From positions 1 through 37,215 of the forward strand of contig CALMRI010000023.1 in assembly GCA_937776645.1 (NCBI GenBank): a stretch of 37,215 nucleotides of DNA, read 5' to 3'. This DNA comes from an uncultured Alphaproteobacteria bacterium (GTDB lineage: Bacteria; Pseudomonadota; Alphaproteobacteria; Thalassobaculales; Thalassobaculaceae). Position 1 is the stretch's first letter, and each line of letters begins with the position of its first letter. Of this stretch, positions 17,306 to 27,689 are shown piece after piece. The notes below the pieces were generated by a model that did no database searches, was not told where the DNA came from, and saw nothing but the letters and a program-made list of their open reading frames with translations. A program made the translations under genes and the position numbers.

Positions 17306-18135
17306 GCCGGCAATGCGACGATACGGAGATGCGAATCGTTGATTCACACTGTCATCTCGACTTTGACAGTTTCGAGGGCGATCTGGAAGAGGTGGTCAAG
17401 CGTGCGCGCGATGCGGGCGTTTGCCGGATGCTCACGATATGCACGAAAATCAGCGCCTTCGACCGAGTCCTGGCGATCGCCGAACGCTTTGACGATGTCT
17501 TCTGCTCGGTCGGGGTGCATCCGCATGAAGCCGAGCAGGAAGGCCATGTCACCCTGGAGCGGTTGGTCGAACTAGCCGGCCACCCCAAAGTCGTCGGTAT
17601 CGGCGAATCCGGGCTCGACTATTTCTACGGCAATGCTCCGCGTGAAGCCCAAAAGGTCAGCTTTCTTACTCATATTAGGGCGGCACGGGAAACCGGCCTG
17701 CCGCTGATCGTGCACAGCCGCGACGCCGATGAAGACATGGCCGAGATGTTGGAGGAGGGATATCGCCAGGGACCGTTCCCCGGCCTGCTGCACTGCTTTA
17801 CCGCCGGGCCGGAGCTGGCGCGGCGCGCGGTAGAGATCGGCTTTTATGTTTCCCTGGCTGGGATCATCACCTTTAAAAGCGCCGAGAGCATTCGCCAGAC
17901 CGTGGCAATGATACCAAGCGATCGATTGTTGGTAGAAACCGACTCGCCCTATCTGGCGCCGGTACCAATGCGCGGCAACCGGAACGAACCGGCGTTCGTG
18001 CGTCATACCCATGCGGCGCTCGCCATTGTAAAGCGTGTCGACGAGACGGCTTTCGCCGAGCAGACAACGGAAAACTTCCTGCGCCTGTTCTCCAAGGTGT
18101 CTCGCCCCAACGACCTCCCGGGAACAGCCGGCTGA
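17302..18135 (+). CDS. TatD family metal-dependent hydrolase (DNase)
   Basis: A 277-residue TIM-barrel hydrolase with the TatD metal ligands: SHCHLDF (two histidines), GIGESGLDYFY (Glu), LIVHSRDADED (His), LLHCFTAG (His) and VETDSPYLAP (Asp). Family members are 3'-5' exonucleases or DNases; YcfH/YjjV-type roles remain loosely defined. The ATG overlaps the metG stop. A second ATG at 17332 begins MRIVDSHCHLD and could be the real start, removing ten residues that are not conserved. It is followed by the MBL-fold gene with a one-base TGATG overlap; this metG-tatD-MBL order is frequent in alphaproteobacteria. Confidence 0.95.
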   Translation: MSRQCDDTEMRIVDSHCHLDFDSFEGDLEEVVKRARDAGVCRMLTICTKISAFDRVLAIAERFDDVFCSVGVHPHEAEQEGHVTLERLVELAGHPKVVGIGESGLDYFYGNAPREAQKVSFLTHIRAARETGLPLIVHSRDADEDMAEMLEEGYRQGPFPGLLHCFTAGPELARRAVEIGFYVSLAGIITFKSAESIRQTVAMIPSDRLLVETDSPYLAPVPMRGNRNEPAFVRHTHAALAIVKRVDETAFAEQTTENFLRLFSKVSRPNDLPGTAG

Positions 18136-18908
18136 TGCGGATTACTGTCCTTGGGTGCGGCCCATCGGTCGGGGTTCCGGTGCTCGGGAATATCTGGGGT
18201 AAGTGTGATCCGTGCGAGCCCAAAAACCGGCGCCGGCGCTGCTCAATCCTGGTCGAAAATGATGGTTTCGTGCTGTTAGTCGATGCCTCACCGGATCTGC
18301 GCGAGCAACTGCTCGATGCCGGCGTCACCCGGCTCGACGCGGTGCTGTTCACCCATGGCCATGCCGACCATACCCACGGCTTGGACGATCTGCGGCCGAT
18401 GTTCTGGCAAATGGGCGCGCCGATCGATATTTACGCCGATTACGACACTCTGGAGGAAATGGTCGGGCGCTTCGACTATTTGTTTCGAAAGGCGAAAAAA
18501 AGCCCGCCCTATTTCCGCCCGCCGTTGGTTGCCCATGAAATATCTTTGGACGCCTTCAGTCTCTGCGGCATGACCATCCAGCCGGTGCGTCAGGACCATG
18601 GGGTGAGCGGCGAAAGCCTTGGCTTTATCTTCGAGGGCCGGTTCGCCTATTCAACCGATGTGGCCTATATGAACGATACCGAACTTGCCCGGCTGTCGGG
18701 GATCGAGTTGTGGATCGTCGATTGCCTGCGCGAGAGTGAATCCAAGGCGCATTCTCATCTGGCGCGCAGCCTGTCCTGGATCCAGGCGGTGCAGCCTGAT
18801 CGGGCGTATTTCACCCATATGACCAGCGATATAGACTATGCCGCGACGCTGGCTAAGCTGCCGCCGGGCATTGAACCTGCCTATGACGGTTTGGTTCTGG
18901 AAATCTAA
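18135..18908 (+). CDS. MBL-fold metallo-hydrolase (PhnP-like)
   Basis: A 257-residue metallo-beta-lactamase-fold protein. The metal-binding motif FTHGHADHTHGLDDLRP, the later AYSTDVAYM (Asp ligand) and a final His in FTHMTSD are visible, together with the N-terminal GCGPSVGVPVLG and two cysteines in GKCDPCEPKNRRRR. This layout is that of PhnP-like phosphodiesterases, which hydrolyse cyclic phosphate esters. No phn genes are nearby, so a C-P lyase role is not supported; the substrate is unknown. The ATG overlaps the tatD stop by one base, making it the last gene of the operon. Confidence 0.9.
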   Translation: MRITVLGCGPSVGVPVLGNIWGKCDPCEPKNRRRRCSILVENDGFVLLVDASPDLREQLLDAGVTRLDAVLFTHGHADHTHGLDDLRPMFWQMGAPIDIYADYDTLEEMVGRFDYLFRKAKKSPPYFRPPLVAHEISLDAFSLCGMTIQPVRQDHGVSGESLGFIFEGRFAYSTDVAYMNDTELARLSGIELWIVDCLRESESKAHSHLARSLSWIQAVQPDRAYFTHMTSDIDYAATLAKLPPGIEPAYDGLVLEI

Positions 18909-19584
18909 TCGGCTCGAAACCAAGCTCAAAACGAATGGATTTTGATCCGGCGTGTGGCTGACGGTATCCCTACAGCGCTATATCCGCGGCCTGTCCTGAC
19001 GCGTCGGCGCGTCGGCAGGAACATAGAGCGGAAGCCATCAGCATCAGTGCCATTTGGACGACCCGAGTATTCCAATCCGAGGCTGGATTGGCGCCTGGTA
19101 GTGGAGCCTGCCAAAAAATCTTGGAGCGGAATAGAACTCGTATTCTTTTGCAGTTCCCCGGTGCCAAGATTGTCCAGATACTCGCGTTCTGGTTTAGAGT
19201 AACTTATTTGAGCATAATTTCCCATAATATACATTATGCGACAAATGATATTTATCAACCTGACGGACAACGCACCTCCTCTGGAAACATCCCCGGACGC
19301 GCGTGTATCCTAGCTCCTATCATCCAAGACGCCACGTCCCAGCCTCAAATCGAGTTCCGGCCCTAGCGCCCACAGACGGAATCAAGTCAGGCTTCTTTCC
19401 GGCGGTGCTCAGATCCCATCCCTCACGGAAGCCTTCTGCCTGACTAATCAGATCAAACACTGAGATGCCAGACGGATCGGAAGACATCCCGTATCGGCCC
19501 GTTCGAGGCCACGAGCGAACTCCGTCGTCGCCGCTAGCATCCAGCATATGCCAGACCGCGGGATGGCGGCGGTCCAGGCCGTAA
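18909..19584. other. Gene-poor stretch, no recognisable gene
   Basis: About 680 bases without a gene I can support. There is an imperfect GC-rich inverted repeat near 18987-19014 (around GACGCGTCGGCGCGTC) and an A/T-rich patch near 19200-19255 with ATAATATACATTATG. A minus-strand frame at 19320-19600 reads sensibly for a short distance (for example RRHPAVWHMLDASGDDG) and could be a relic, but I cannot assign it. The stretch separates the tatD operon from mazG and joins the gene fragments that follow. Confidence 0.4.
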
Positions 19585-19794
19585 GGTTTTGCCCAGCCAC
19601 AACTTGTCCGCCCCGGGCGCTATGTCACCTTCCAGATGGCCGAGGTCGCAATCCCGAGAGACCTTTTCGCCGGCATACTGCGGCGCATTGAGCGGCTCCG
19701 GCCAAAGCCCAGCTCCCGCACGATGGTCGGAACGTCAATCAGCAATGAAGTCGCCTGCCATCCGCTGTCGCCCACGATGTGGCGGATTAGCTAA
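19585..19794 (+). pseudogene. Possible transposase C-terminal remnant
   Basis: The frame, closed by a stop at 19582 just upstream, reads PQLVRPGRYVTFQMAEVAIP then RDLFAGILRRIERLRP. The phrase FQMAEVAxPRxLFxxIL resembles C-termini of some DDE transposases in alphaproteobacteria, but I cannot name the family. No start, no catalytic domain and no terminal inverted repeats are seen, so at most this is the tail of a dead insertion sequence. Confidence 0.35.
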
Positions 19795-19808
19795 AAGCCA
19801 TTTCCGAA

Positions 19809-19958
19809 TTGAAATTGTCCAGCAGTGATCATGATTTTTCGGCCCTCCACGACGCCATGCAGCGTTACGTGGACGATGAGATTTTGCCGGGTGTGTCTGC
19901 GGCGGTGCTGGCGGGTCGCGACTTGGTGGATGTGCATCTATATGACCCGTCTGATTGA
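19809..19958 (+). pseudogene. N-terminal fragment of a beta-lactamase-family serine hydrolase
   Basis: The frame encodes LSSSDHDFSALHDAMQRYVD and then EILPGVSAAVLAGRDLVDVH, which matches the start of class-C beta-lactamase-like serine hydrolases (esterase EstB type). The homology stops abruptly at about 19938, and the frame ends at 19958, long before the SxxK active site would appear. It is thus a truncated relic; the missing part is not present downstream. Confidence 0.45.
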
Positions 19959-20121
19959 GTGGAACGATATTGCATTCCAAGAGGTCGAGACTGAGACCCT
20001 TCGGTCTTTAACGGCTGAAAAACAAGCGCCTTACCTCAAACGCCATCTCCTCGGACCGATGCAAGAGGCAGCCAAACTGGGCGGTAGCACTCTTGCGGTC
20101 TATCTAGCGCTTCTGCATTAA
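19942..20121 (+). CDS. Small ORF of unknown function
   Basis: A 59-residue frame starting MTRLIEWNDIAFQEVETE directly at the point where the serine hydrolase relic loses homology. It is moderately acidic and helical in appearance, with no motif that I know. It could be the 3' end of another broken gene joined at the same junction, or a small gene. No convincing ribosome-binding site precedes it. mazG begins 52 bases later. Confidence 0.25.
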   Translation: MTRLIEWNDIAFQEVETETLRSLTAEKQAPYLKRHLLGPMQEAAKLGGSTLAVYLALLH

Positions 20122-20173
20122 GATTAAGTTCCGATAAACACGAAATCGTCCTTCTCGTGGAAAGGTCTCGATA

Positions 20174-21028
20174 ATGAGCGACGCTAAGAAACCCTCCAGG
20201 TCTTCCCTTCCTGTGCCGGATGCTGATGCGCCGGCGATCCAGCAATTGATCGCGGTGATGGCGGCGCTTCGCGATCCCGATGGGGGCTGCCCTTGGGATA
20301 TCGAACAGACCTTCGAGACCATCGCACCCTATACCATCGAGGAGGCCTATGAAGTCGCCGAGGCGATCAACCAGGGTGATCTGGCGGCGCTGAAGGACGA
20401 GCTTGGGGATCTGTTGCTGCAGGTTGTCTACCATGGCCGCATCGCCGAGGAATCCGGCGAATTTGATTTCAACGATGTCGCGGCGGCGATTACCCAAAAA
20501 ATGATCCGCCGTCACCCTCATGTTTTTGATGATACGGCGATCGTTGGGGCTGCGGCGCAAACCCCGGCCTGGGAAACCCAAAAAGCTACCGAGCGCGCCG
20601 CCAAAGCTGCCGCCGATGGCCGCGAGCCGGGCGCCCTGGACGGGGTCAGCGCCGCCTACCCGGCGTTGATGCGGGCGGTTAAGCTGCAGCGCCGGGCGGC
20701 ACGGGTTGGCTTCGACTGGCCGGAAATCGAGCCGGTTGTCGATAAAATAACCGAGGAACTGGGAGAAGTCATGGCCGAGTTGGCCGATCCCCTGGATATC
20801 GACCGGGATGCCGTTGAGGCGGAAATGGGAGATCTTCTCTTCGCCTGCGTCAATCTCGCCCGGCACCTGGATATTGATCCGGAAACCGCGCTGCGGCGCA
20901 CCAACGGCAAGTTTGAAACCCGGTTTCGCATTGTTGAGCGCCTGCTGGCCGAAGAATTGGGCCATGGTCCCGAAGCGGCAAGTCTTGCGCAGATGGAGGA
21001 GCGCTGGCAGCGCTCCAAACGCGGGTAA
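20174..21028 (+). CDS. mazG: Nucleoside triphosphate pyrophosphohydrolase MazG
   Basis: A 284-residue protein with two tandem MazG domains. The first holds [20 protein letters not shown] with the metal-binding pattern EEAYEV and [13 protein letters not shown]. The second holds [13 protein letters not shown] and [18 protein letters not shown]. MazG hydrolyses (d)NTPs to monophosphate and pyrophosphate. It limits incorporation of damaged nucleotides and in some bacteria lowers ppGpp. In many alphaproteobacteria mazG lies close to hfq-hflX. Here it is about 4.2 kb from hflX, in the opposite orientation, with argC, an IMPase-family gene and groESL in between. Confidence 0.95.
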   Translation: MSDAKKPSRSSLPVPDADAPAIQQLIAVMAALRDPDGGCPWDIEQTFETIAPYTIEEAYEVAEAINQGDLAALKDELGDLLLQVVYHGRIAEESGEFDFNDVAAAITQKMIRRHPHVFDDTAIVGAAAQTPAWETQKATERAAKAAADGREPGALDGVSAAYPALMRAVKLQRRAARVGFDWPEIEPVVDKITEELGEVMAELADPLDIDRDAVEAEMGDLLFACVNLARHLDIDPETALRRTNGKFETRFRIVERLLAEELGHGPEAASLAQMEERWQRSKRG

Positions 21029-21120
21029 AGGGTAAGCGTTCAAGCAAAATACCATTGACGCCAGACGAACACCGGCGTAGCGAGCGTTCTCCTTTTAGTT
21101 CACACAGCGGGGACAGGGCC

Positions 21121-22082
21121 ATGACGGCGCGGATCTTCATCGACGGCGAAGCGGGAACCACCGGACTACAAATCCGCGAGCGCTTGATCGACCGACGGGA
21201 TATCTCGCTGATCAGTCTTAGCGATGCCGAGCGCAAGGACACCGAAGCGCGGCGCCGCGCCTTGAACAGTTGTGACCTAACAATTCTCTGCCTGCCCGAT
21301 GATGCAGCGCGGGACTCCGTTTCGCTGATAGATAATGACCGCACCCGGGTGATCGATGCCTCGACCGCGCATCGCACGGCCAGTGATTGGACCTATGGGT
21401 TTCCTGAAATGACCGCCGGCCAAGCCGACGCGGTGCGCGGCGCGATGCGGATTTCCAATCCCGGATGCTATCCGACCGGAGCGATTGCGCTAATCCGGCC
21501 TTTGGTCGAGGCTGGCCTGATACCGAAGGATTTTCCGCTGACAGTGAACGCCATTTCCGGCTATTCCGGCGGCGGCAAGGCGCTGATTCAGCGTTTTGAA
21601 GGCCCCGACGGCGATACTGAGCCGGCGTTCTATGCCTATGGCCTGGGCTCTGACGCACAAGCATTTGCCGGAACTGCACAGGCATACTCTGATGCAGTAC
21701 GCACCGTTATTCGTACCGGCGGTCGGGCGGTATTATAAGGGCATGCTGGTTCAGGTTCCGCTGCAACTCTGGGCCCTGCCCGGCGCGCCGGGGCCGGAAA
21801 TGATCCAACAGGCCTTAGCCGATCACTATACCGGCGGCGGCTTCGTCAGCGTTGCGCCCCTGGTGGGCGACGCCTCCAAGGTCGAACTTAATCCCGAGGC
21901 AATGAACGCCACCAATCAGCTTGAAATTCGGGTTTTTTCGACGGCCGGAAGTTGGCCAATGCCTGCTGACGGCGGTGTTTGACAATCTCGGCAAGGGGGC
22001 ATCCGGCGCGGCGGTGCAGTCGATGAACTTGATGCTGGACCTGGCGCCGCGCGCCGGTCTGGAAGATCGTCTGGCCGCCTAA
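21121..22082 (+). pseudogene. argC: N-acetyl-gamma-glutamyl-phosphate reductase (type 2), three frameshifts
   Basis: The first frame begins [20 protein letters not shown] and includes the active-site cysteine motif [13 protein letters not shown], typical of type-2 ArgC. It makes glutamate-5-semialdehyde derivatives for arginine synthesis. Three breaks are seen. At 21647-21651 one extra base in GGGCTCTG leads into the frame for THKHLPELH and [16 protein letters not shown]. At 21933-21938 a run of six T should probably be seven. At 21954-21955 GG should probably be GGG, after which [19 protein letters not shown] and the C-terminus run to 22082. All expected segments are present and well conserved, with a repaired length of about 320 residues. 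The damage is therefore either very recent or a sequencing artefact. The gene converges on the IMPase-family gene, 15 bases apart. Confidence 0.85.
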
Positions 22083-22097
22083 TCCTGCCGACGGTTT

Positions 22098-22927
22098 TTA
22101 GTCTGCGAACAGCACGCTGTGCAAGGCCTGCCAGCCTGCCTGATCCGGCGCTGCCAGGATCCCGCCGGTCATGTCATGCGCCCGGTAGGGCTGGCCATCG
22201 AAGCGCGCTTGATAGCCGCCGGCCTCGCTATGGATCAGGCACCCGGGAACGTGATCCCACGGCATTTTTTTAATATACATGGCGAAATGCGCTTCGCCGG
22301 TGACCATGTGGAGATATTCGTGACCAGCGCACCCAAGACGGAAATGATCGCCGAGTGCATCATTGGCGCGACCTCGCATCTCTTCCTTCAAGGGACTGTC
22401 GAGAAATCGAAAATTTAACGCGCCGCGCATCTCGTTGACCGGCGCCGGCGGGAGAACCGATAGCCGTTCCGCCCACCGCCGTCATAAGATTGCCTCCAGG
22501 CCCCGCCGCCCCGCTCGGCGCTGATCCAACACTCGCCCAATGGATCAAGAATCACCCCAAGCACGGCCTCACCGCCGACGAGCAACCCGACCATCACACA
22601 AAAATGCCGTCCGCCCTTGGCAAAATTACTGGTGCCATCCACCGGATCAACGATCCAAACTGGGCCATCGCCATCCAGCAGCCGAAAGATTTCCGGATCG
22701 TCCGAGGTCGCTTCTTCGCCGATAACCATGGAGCCAGGAAGCAGGTCCTGCAACAACGGTGTCATCCGACGCTCGGATTCCAGGTCGGCGATGGTCACCA
22801 GGTCCTTGGGGCCAGTTTTCTCCCGGATATCCCCCTCGCCCAACGCCTTGTAACGCGGCATGATCACTTCATCGGCGGTCTCGCGCATGATTTGGGCGAC
22901 GAGCTCGCTGGCGGGGATGGCGACCAT
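22098..22927 (-). pseudogene. Inositol-monophosphatase-family phosphatase, one frameshift
   Basis: The 5' part (MVAIPASELVAQIMRETADE) carries the metal-binding motifs VIGEEATS and WIVDPVDGTSNFAKGG of the Mg-dependent inositol monophosphatase family, then ILDPLGECWISAERGGGAW. Near 22470-22476 the frame breaks, and the adjacent frame resumes with RLSVLPPAPVNEMRGALNF and the last metal motif MPWDHVPGCLIHSEAGGY. One G missing from GGTGGGCGG on the coding strand would explain it. Members include SuhB, CysQ and histidinol phosphatase HisN; the sequence does not decide between them. The start at 22927 is preceded by AAGG. It lies downstream of groEL, separated by the strong groESL terminator, so it is expected to have its own promoter. 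Confidence 0.8.
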
Positions 22928-22970
22928 GAAGCAACCTTTTGAAACAACAACGGGTTGATACAACCCTCGG

Positions 22971-23012
22971 GTTAAAAACACAACGGGGCCGCGGACAAAT
23001 CCGCGGCCCCGT
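22971..23012 (-). terminator. Rho-independent terminator of groESL
   Basis: A perfect 13-base GC-rich stem, ACGGGGCCGCGGA (22983-22995) with TCCGCGGCCCCGT (23000-23012), closes a four-base loop. On the minus strand it is followed by TTGTGTTTTTAAC (A-rich on plus, 22971-22980). It lies 45 bases after the groEL stop, the right place and orientation to end the groESL transcript. Confidence 0.9.
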
Positions 23013-23056
23013 CATAGCATCGGGTATCGAGCCCGAGAAGCAAAGGATAAGGGCGA

Positions 23057-24761
<1,705 letters not shown>

Positions 24762-24792
24762 TTATTGTCTACCTGAAGAGCTCCAATATCGG

Positions 24793-24814
24793 GGTCCCGG
24801 CGATCGCCGGGACC
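24793..24814. other. Perfect 22-bp palindrome between groES and groEL
   Basis: The two 11-base halves, GGTCCCGGCGA and TCGCCGGGACC, are exact reverse complements with no spacer. It lies 18 bases after the groES stop and 43 bases before the groEL start codon. In RNA it would form a very stable short hairpin, which could stabilise or process the bicistronic mRNA, or partly terminate it. No T run follows. Confidence 0.7.
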
Positions 24815-24833
24815 AAGAAGCCGGCAATTCAAA

Positions 24834-25121
24834 TCAATCGAGGACGCCCATGACGTCCGACTCACGCATGATCAACAGGTCTTTGCCATCGATCTTAACC
24901 TCGGTGCCGGACCACTTACCATACAGCACAAGATCACCCTTCTTCAGGCTCATCGCGACCATGGCTCCATCGCTGTCCCGGCTGCCGGGGCCAACCGAAA
25001 TGATATTTCCCTGCATCGGTTTTTCTTTGGCGGTATCGGGGATGATGATTCCACCGGCGGTCTGTGACTCGCCTTCAAGTGCTTCGACGACGACACGGTC
25101 GTGCAACGGACGAAATGCCAT
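24834..25121 (-). CDS. groES: Co-chaperonin GroES (Hsp10)
   Basis: A 95-residue protein, the standard length, beginning [19 protein letters not shown]. It has the mobile loop region with [15 protein letters not shown] and the core strands [10 protein letters not shown] and [20 protein letters not shown]. Seven copies cap the GroEL ring and complete the folding chamber. It is the first gene of the groESL operon and is preceded by a CIRCE operator about 47 bases before its start, so heat-shock control by the HrcA repressor is expected. Unlike groEL, this gene is intact. Confidence 0.97.
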   Translation of the reverse strand: MAFRPLHDRVVVEALEGESQTAGGIIIPDTAKEKPMQGNIISVGPGSRDSDGAMVAMSLKKGDLVLYGKWSGTEVKIDGKDLLIMRESDVMGVLD

Positions 25122-25167
25122 GGATCGCTCCCGGGCTGTTAGCTGGTTGAATTCGCGAGGCCGTGTG

Positions 25168-25194
25168 TTAGCACTCTCAATGGCCGAGTGCCAG
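25168..25194 (-). promoter_or_regulatory. CIRCE operator (HrcA site) of groESL
   Basis: TTAGCACTC, nine bases (TCAATGGCC), then GAGTGCCAG. The consensus is TTAGCACTC-N9-GAGTGCTAA; the left arm is perfect and the right arm matches seven of nine. It lies between the hflX stop and the groES start, where HrcA would block transcription toward groES. The two mismatches at the outer end may weaken binding. Confidence 0.88.
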
Positions 25195-25245
25195 CAAAAT
25201 ACTCAGAGGCCTCTGGATCCCATTGCCGCCGCTCTATGCGCGTCT

Positions 25246-26613
25246 TCAGGGTAGCGCGATCGTCCGCCGTCGAGGAACGAAGCGATCGTCGAACCGACTG
25301 GCATCATCGGACGCGAGGAAAACGCACACAGACAGATCGGCATCCTGCATTTTCTGTTCAAACACCCGGCCGTGTTGGTGCAGCCAGGCAATCGCCGCGC
25401 CGTCGGCCGGATCGAGATCATAGCGCAGGCGAAGCTCGCCAATGCTGAGAATTGTCTCGATCCGCTCAATCAACCCGGTGCAACCTTGTCCGGTGATTGC
25501 CGAGAGCGCGACACGGGTCGGCTCATTCCGGGCGACCATGGCGGACCGACTTTCCGTGTCCATTTGGTCGATCTTGTTAAGCGCTTCCAGTGAGCGGTCG
25601 TGGCGGATCCGTTCAAGCACGCCCAGATCATCTAGTACCAATTCCACGTCGCGTTTTTGATGTTCGGTTTCCGGGTGACTGATGTCGCGCACATGAACGA
25701 TGACATCGGCCTCCAAGACTTCCTCCAAGGTCGCCCGAAAGGCGGCGACCAGATGGGTCGGAAGTTCAGAGATAAAACCAACCGTGTCGGACAGGATCAC
25801 CTCTCGCCCTGACGGTAGATTCAGCCGCCGCATCGTCGGGTCCAGGGTGGCGAACAGCATGTCCTTGGCCATCACACCGGCATTGGTCAGCCGGTTGAAC
25901 AAAGTCGACTTTCCTGCGTTCGTATAGCCGACGAAGGCGACGATTGGGTAAGGCGTCCGGGTTCGTGCCCGCCGGTGCAGAGAACGGGTCTTAGTGACCT
26001 GCTCTAGGTCGCCCTTCAGTTGGATTATCCGGTCATCGATCTGACGGCGATCCAGTTCGATCTGGCTTTCGCCCGGTCCACCAAGGAAGCCGGCGCCACC
26101 TCTTTGGCGTTCGAGATGGGTCCAGGACCTGACAAGGCGACTACGCTGAAAGGTCAGCGACGCGAGCTCAACCTGCAGCCGGCCCTCATGGGTCCGCGCC
26201 CTGGCCCCAAAAATTTCCAGGATCAGGGCGGTGCGGTCAATGACCTTACAGTTCCAGGCGCGTTCCAGATTGCGCTGTTGGATTGGCGAGAGCGCACAAT
26301 CGATGATGGCCACCTCTATCTCGGAGGCTTGGATCAACTGATGAAAGCGTTCGATGGTGCCAGTGCCTAACAGCGTCGCCGGGCGCAGTTTGGTCAGGCG
26401 CAGGATCTCGGTATAAGTGATTTCAAGGTCAATGGCTTCCGCCAGCCCCAGGGCTTCGACCAACTTTTCCTCCGGTGATCGCCGCTGCCCCTGCTCACTC
26501 GCGCCTCGGGTCTCCCGGGTATCGATGTCCGGATGCAAGACCATCGCGCGACCGCTGCCCATCTGGGCTATTTCAGCATCAAGTTCAGCGCCCCCTTTGG
26601 TGTTGCGCTTCAC
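25246..26613 (-). CDS. hflX: GTPase HflX
   Basis: The HflX N-terminal domain is visible (LRPATLLGTGTIERF, IIDCALSPIQQRNLER, VIDRTALILEIFGARARTHE), then a linker with GGAGFLGGPGESQIELDRR, then the G domain: G1 VGYTNAGKSTLFN, G3 DTVGFI, G4 NKID. HflX binds the 50S subunit and splits stalled ribosomes, and is heat-induced in several bacteria. I chose the GTG at 26613, two bases after the hfq stop; another GTG at 26631 inside hfq is possible. hfq-hflX is a conserved pair, so the two are probably co-transcribed. The C-terminus is basic and short. Length of 455 residues is within the family range. Confidence 0.95.
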   Translation of the reverse strand: MKRNTKGGAELDAEIAQMGSGRAMVLHPDIDTRETRGASEQGQRRSPEEKLVEALGLAEAIDLEITYTEILRLTKLRPATLLGTGTIERFHQLIQASEIEVAIIDCALSPIQQRNLERAWNCKVIDRTALILEIFGARARTHEGRLQVELASLTFQRSRLVRSWTHLERQRGGAGFLGGPGESQIELDRRQIDDRIIQLKGDLEQVTKTRSLHRRARTRTPYPIVAFVGYTNAGKSTLFNRLTNAGVMAKDMLFATLDPTMRRLNLPSGREVILSDTVGFISELPTHLVAAFRATLEEVLEADVIVHVRDISHPETEHQKRDVELVLDDLGVLERIRHDRSLEALNKIDQMDTESRSAMVARNEPTRVALSAITGQGCTGLIERIETILSIGELRLRYDLDPADGAAIAWLHQHGRVFEQKMQDADLSVCVFLASDDASRFDDRFVPRRRTIALP

Positions 26614-26614
26614 G

Positions 26615-26860
26615 TCAGCCGTCTTCCTCACCAGTGTCGCCAAGCTGGATCGTCTGGCCTGGCATGATCGTTGAAATCGCGTGCTTGTAAACAAGCTGAA
26701 CGTGCGAGTCCCGTTTCAGTAACAGTGAGAAATTATCAAACCACGTAACGATACCCTGTAGCTTCACCCCACTAACCAGGAAGACCGTGACCGCGATCTT
26801 GTTCTTACGAATGGTGTTGAGGAAAACTTCCTGCACATTCTGGCTTTTTTCGCTCTGCAT
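26615..26860 (-). CDS. hfq: RNA chaperone Hfq
   Basis: An 81-residue Sm-like protein. The Sm1 region reads [20 protein letters not shown] then [19 protein letters not shown], and Sm2 reads [15 protein letters not shown], including the key YKHAIST residues that line the RNA-binding ring. It forms a hexamer that pairs small RNAs with mRNAs. In alphaproteobacteria it controls nitrogen regulation and stress, which is notable given its position beside ntr genes. AAAGG precedes the ATG. It is followed directly by hflX. The 154-base gap upstream suggests it can have its own promoter. Confidence 0.98.
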   Translation of the reverse strand: MQSEKSQNVQEVFLNTIRKNKIAVTVFLVSGVKLQGIVTWFDNFSLLLKRDSHVQLVYKHAISTIMPGQTIQLGDTGEEDG

Positions 26861-27014
26861 AGATCCGGCCTTTTCTTGTTAATGGTGCCTTCAAGGCGCC
26901 TTGTCTCGTCGCGAGGGTCGATGTTTGTCGGCAATCTTCGGCTTGTCTAAAGCGTTGGGAGCGTCACAGGCTCATAGTCCCTATTATCAAGGCCGCCCAA
27001 GGAATATAGGATGT

Positions 27015-27689
27015 TCAACCTGCAGTGCAATCCAGGAACGCATCGGTCAGGGCCATACAGGACGGGAAAACCGCCTGAGGACGCCAATCCAAAAGTTCTT
27101 GTTCGGTAACCGCGCCACCCTCGATGAGAATCGGGACACAGCCGCTTCGATGTGCGCACTCGAGATCGGAAACCGTATCGCCGATGAACCAAACGCTGGC
27201 GCCGGGACTGATCCGGGATCCGGCTAGCGCCAGATGCACCGGGTCGATGGCTGGCTTGTCCCGAGGCGCATCAGTGGCCCCGACAATGTTGCCGAAAAGA
27301 TGCGTCCAGCCCAGCCGCTCCGCCTCGATTCGCAGATAGGCGCCGTTTTTATTCGATACCACGGCCATAGGGACCGCGCCCTCGGTCAAGGTTCGTAAGA
27401 GATCCGCGGCGCCGGGCAGTGGCCGCACCTCGTCGGTGTGGAATGTCTCGAACCGATCGTAAAAATACGCCAGCGCCTGCTCCCAATGCTCGCCAAACAA
27501 TTTTGGGAAGGCGTCACGGGCCGATTGTTTGGTCCGTTGCCGGACTTCCTCGGTGCTCCAGGTTGGTCGATCGAAGGCGCTGAACGTCGCGTTGAGCGAT
27601 CGCCCGATGGCGCCCCAGTTGTCGGCCAGAGTCCCGTCCCAGTCGAAGATCACCGCGTCGGGCCGGATTAATCCCGAGCCCTGACTCAC
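27015..27689 (-). CDS. HAD-family hydrolase, phosphoglycolate-phosphatase-like
   Basis: A 224-residue haloacid-dehalogenase-fold protein. The four motifs are visible: I, IFDWDGTLADN (Asp nucleophile and acid/base); II, AVVSNKNG; III, a lysine in PRDKPAIDPVHLAL; and IV, WFIGDTVSDLECA. A helical cap lies between motifs I and II, as in Gph-type phosphatases. The substrate is not fixed by sequence. The GTG start overlaps the stop of the transaminase gene by four bases, so the two are translationally coupled. Confidence 0.88.
   Translation of the reverse strand: MSQGSGLIRPDAVIFDWDGTLADNWGAIGRSLNATFSAFDRPTWSTEEVRQRTKQSARDAFPKLFGEHWEQALAYFYDRFETFHTDEVRPLPGAADLLRTLTEGAVPMAVVSNKNGAYLRIEAERLGWTHLFGNIVGATDAPRDKPAIDPVHLALAGSRISPGASVWFIGDTVSDLECAHRSGCVPILIEGGAVTEQELLDWRPQAVFPSCMALTDAFLDCTAG

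Noticed and set aside
19320..19600. Minus-strand text HPAVWHMLDASGDDG considered as the start of a Cas3 HD nuclease
   Set aside because: Only a few residues fit; the following sequence lacks the HD motif and any Cas neighbour, and there is no CRISPR array.
20036..21055. Long minus-strand open frame opposite mazG
   Set aside because: It is the complement of a clear mazG gene, has no recognisable motif, and arises from the codon bias of the real gene.
26892..26903. Palindrome CAAGGCGCCTTG upstream of hfq
   Set aside because: Short and without T run or known operator; not enough to call a site.
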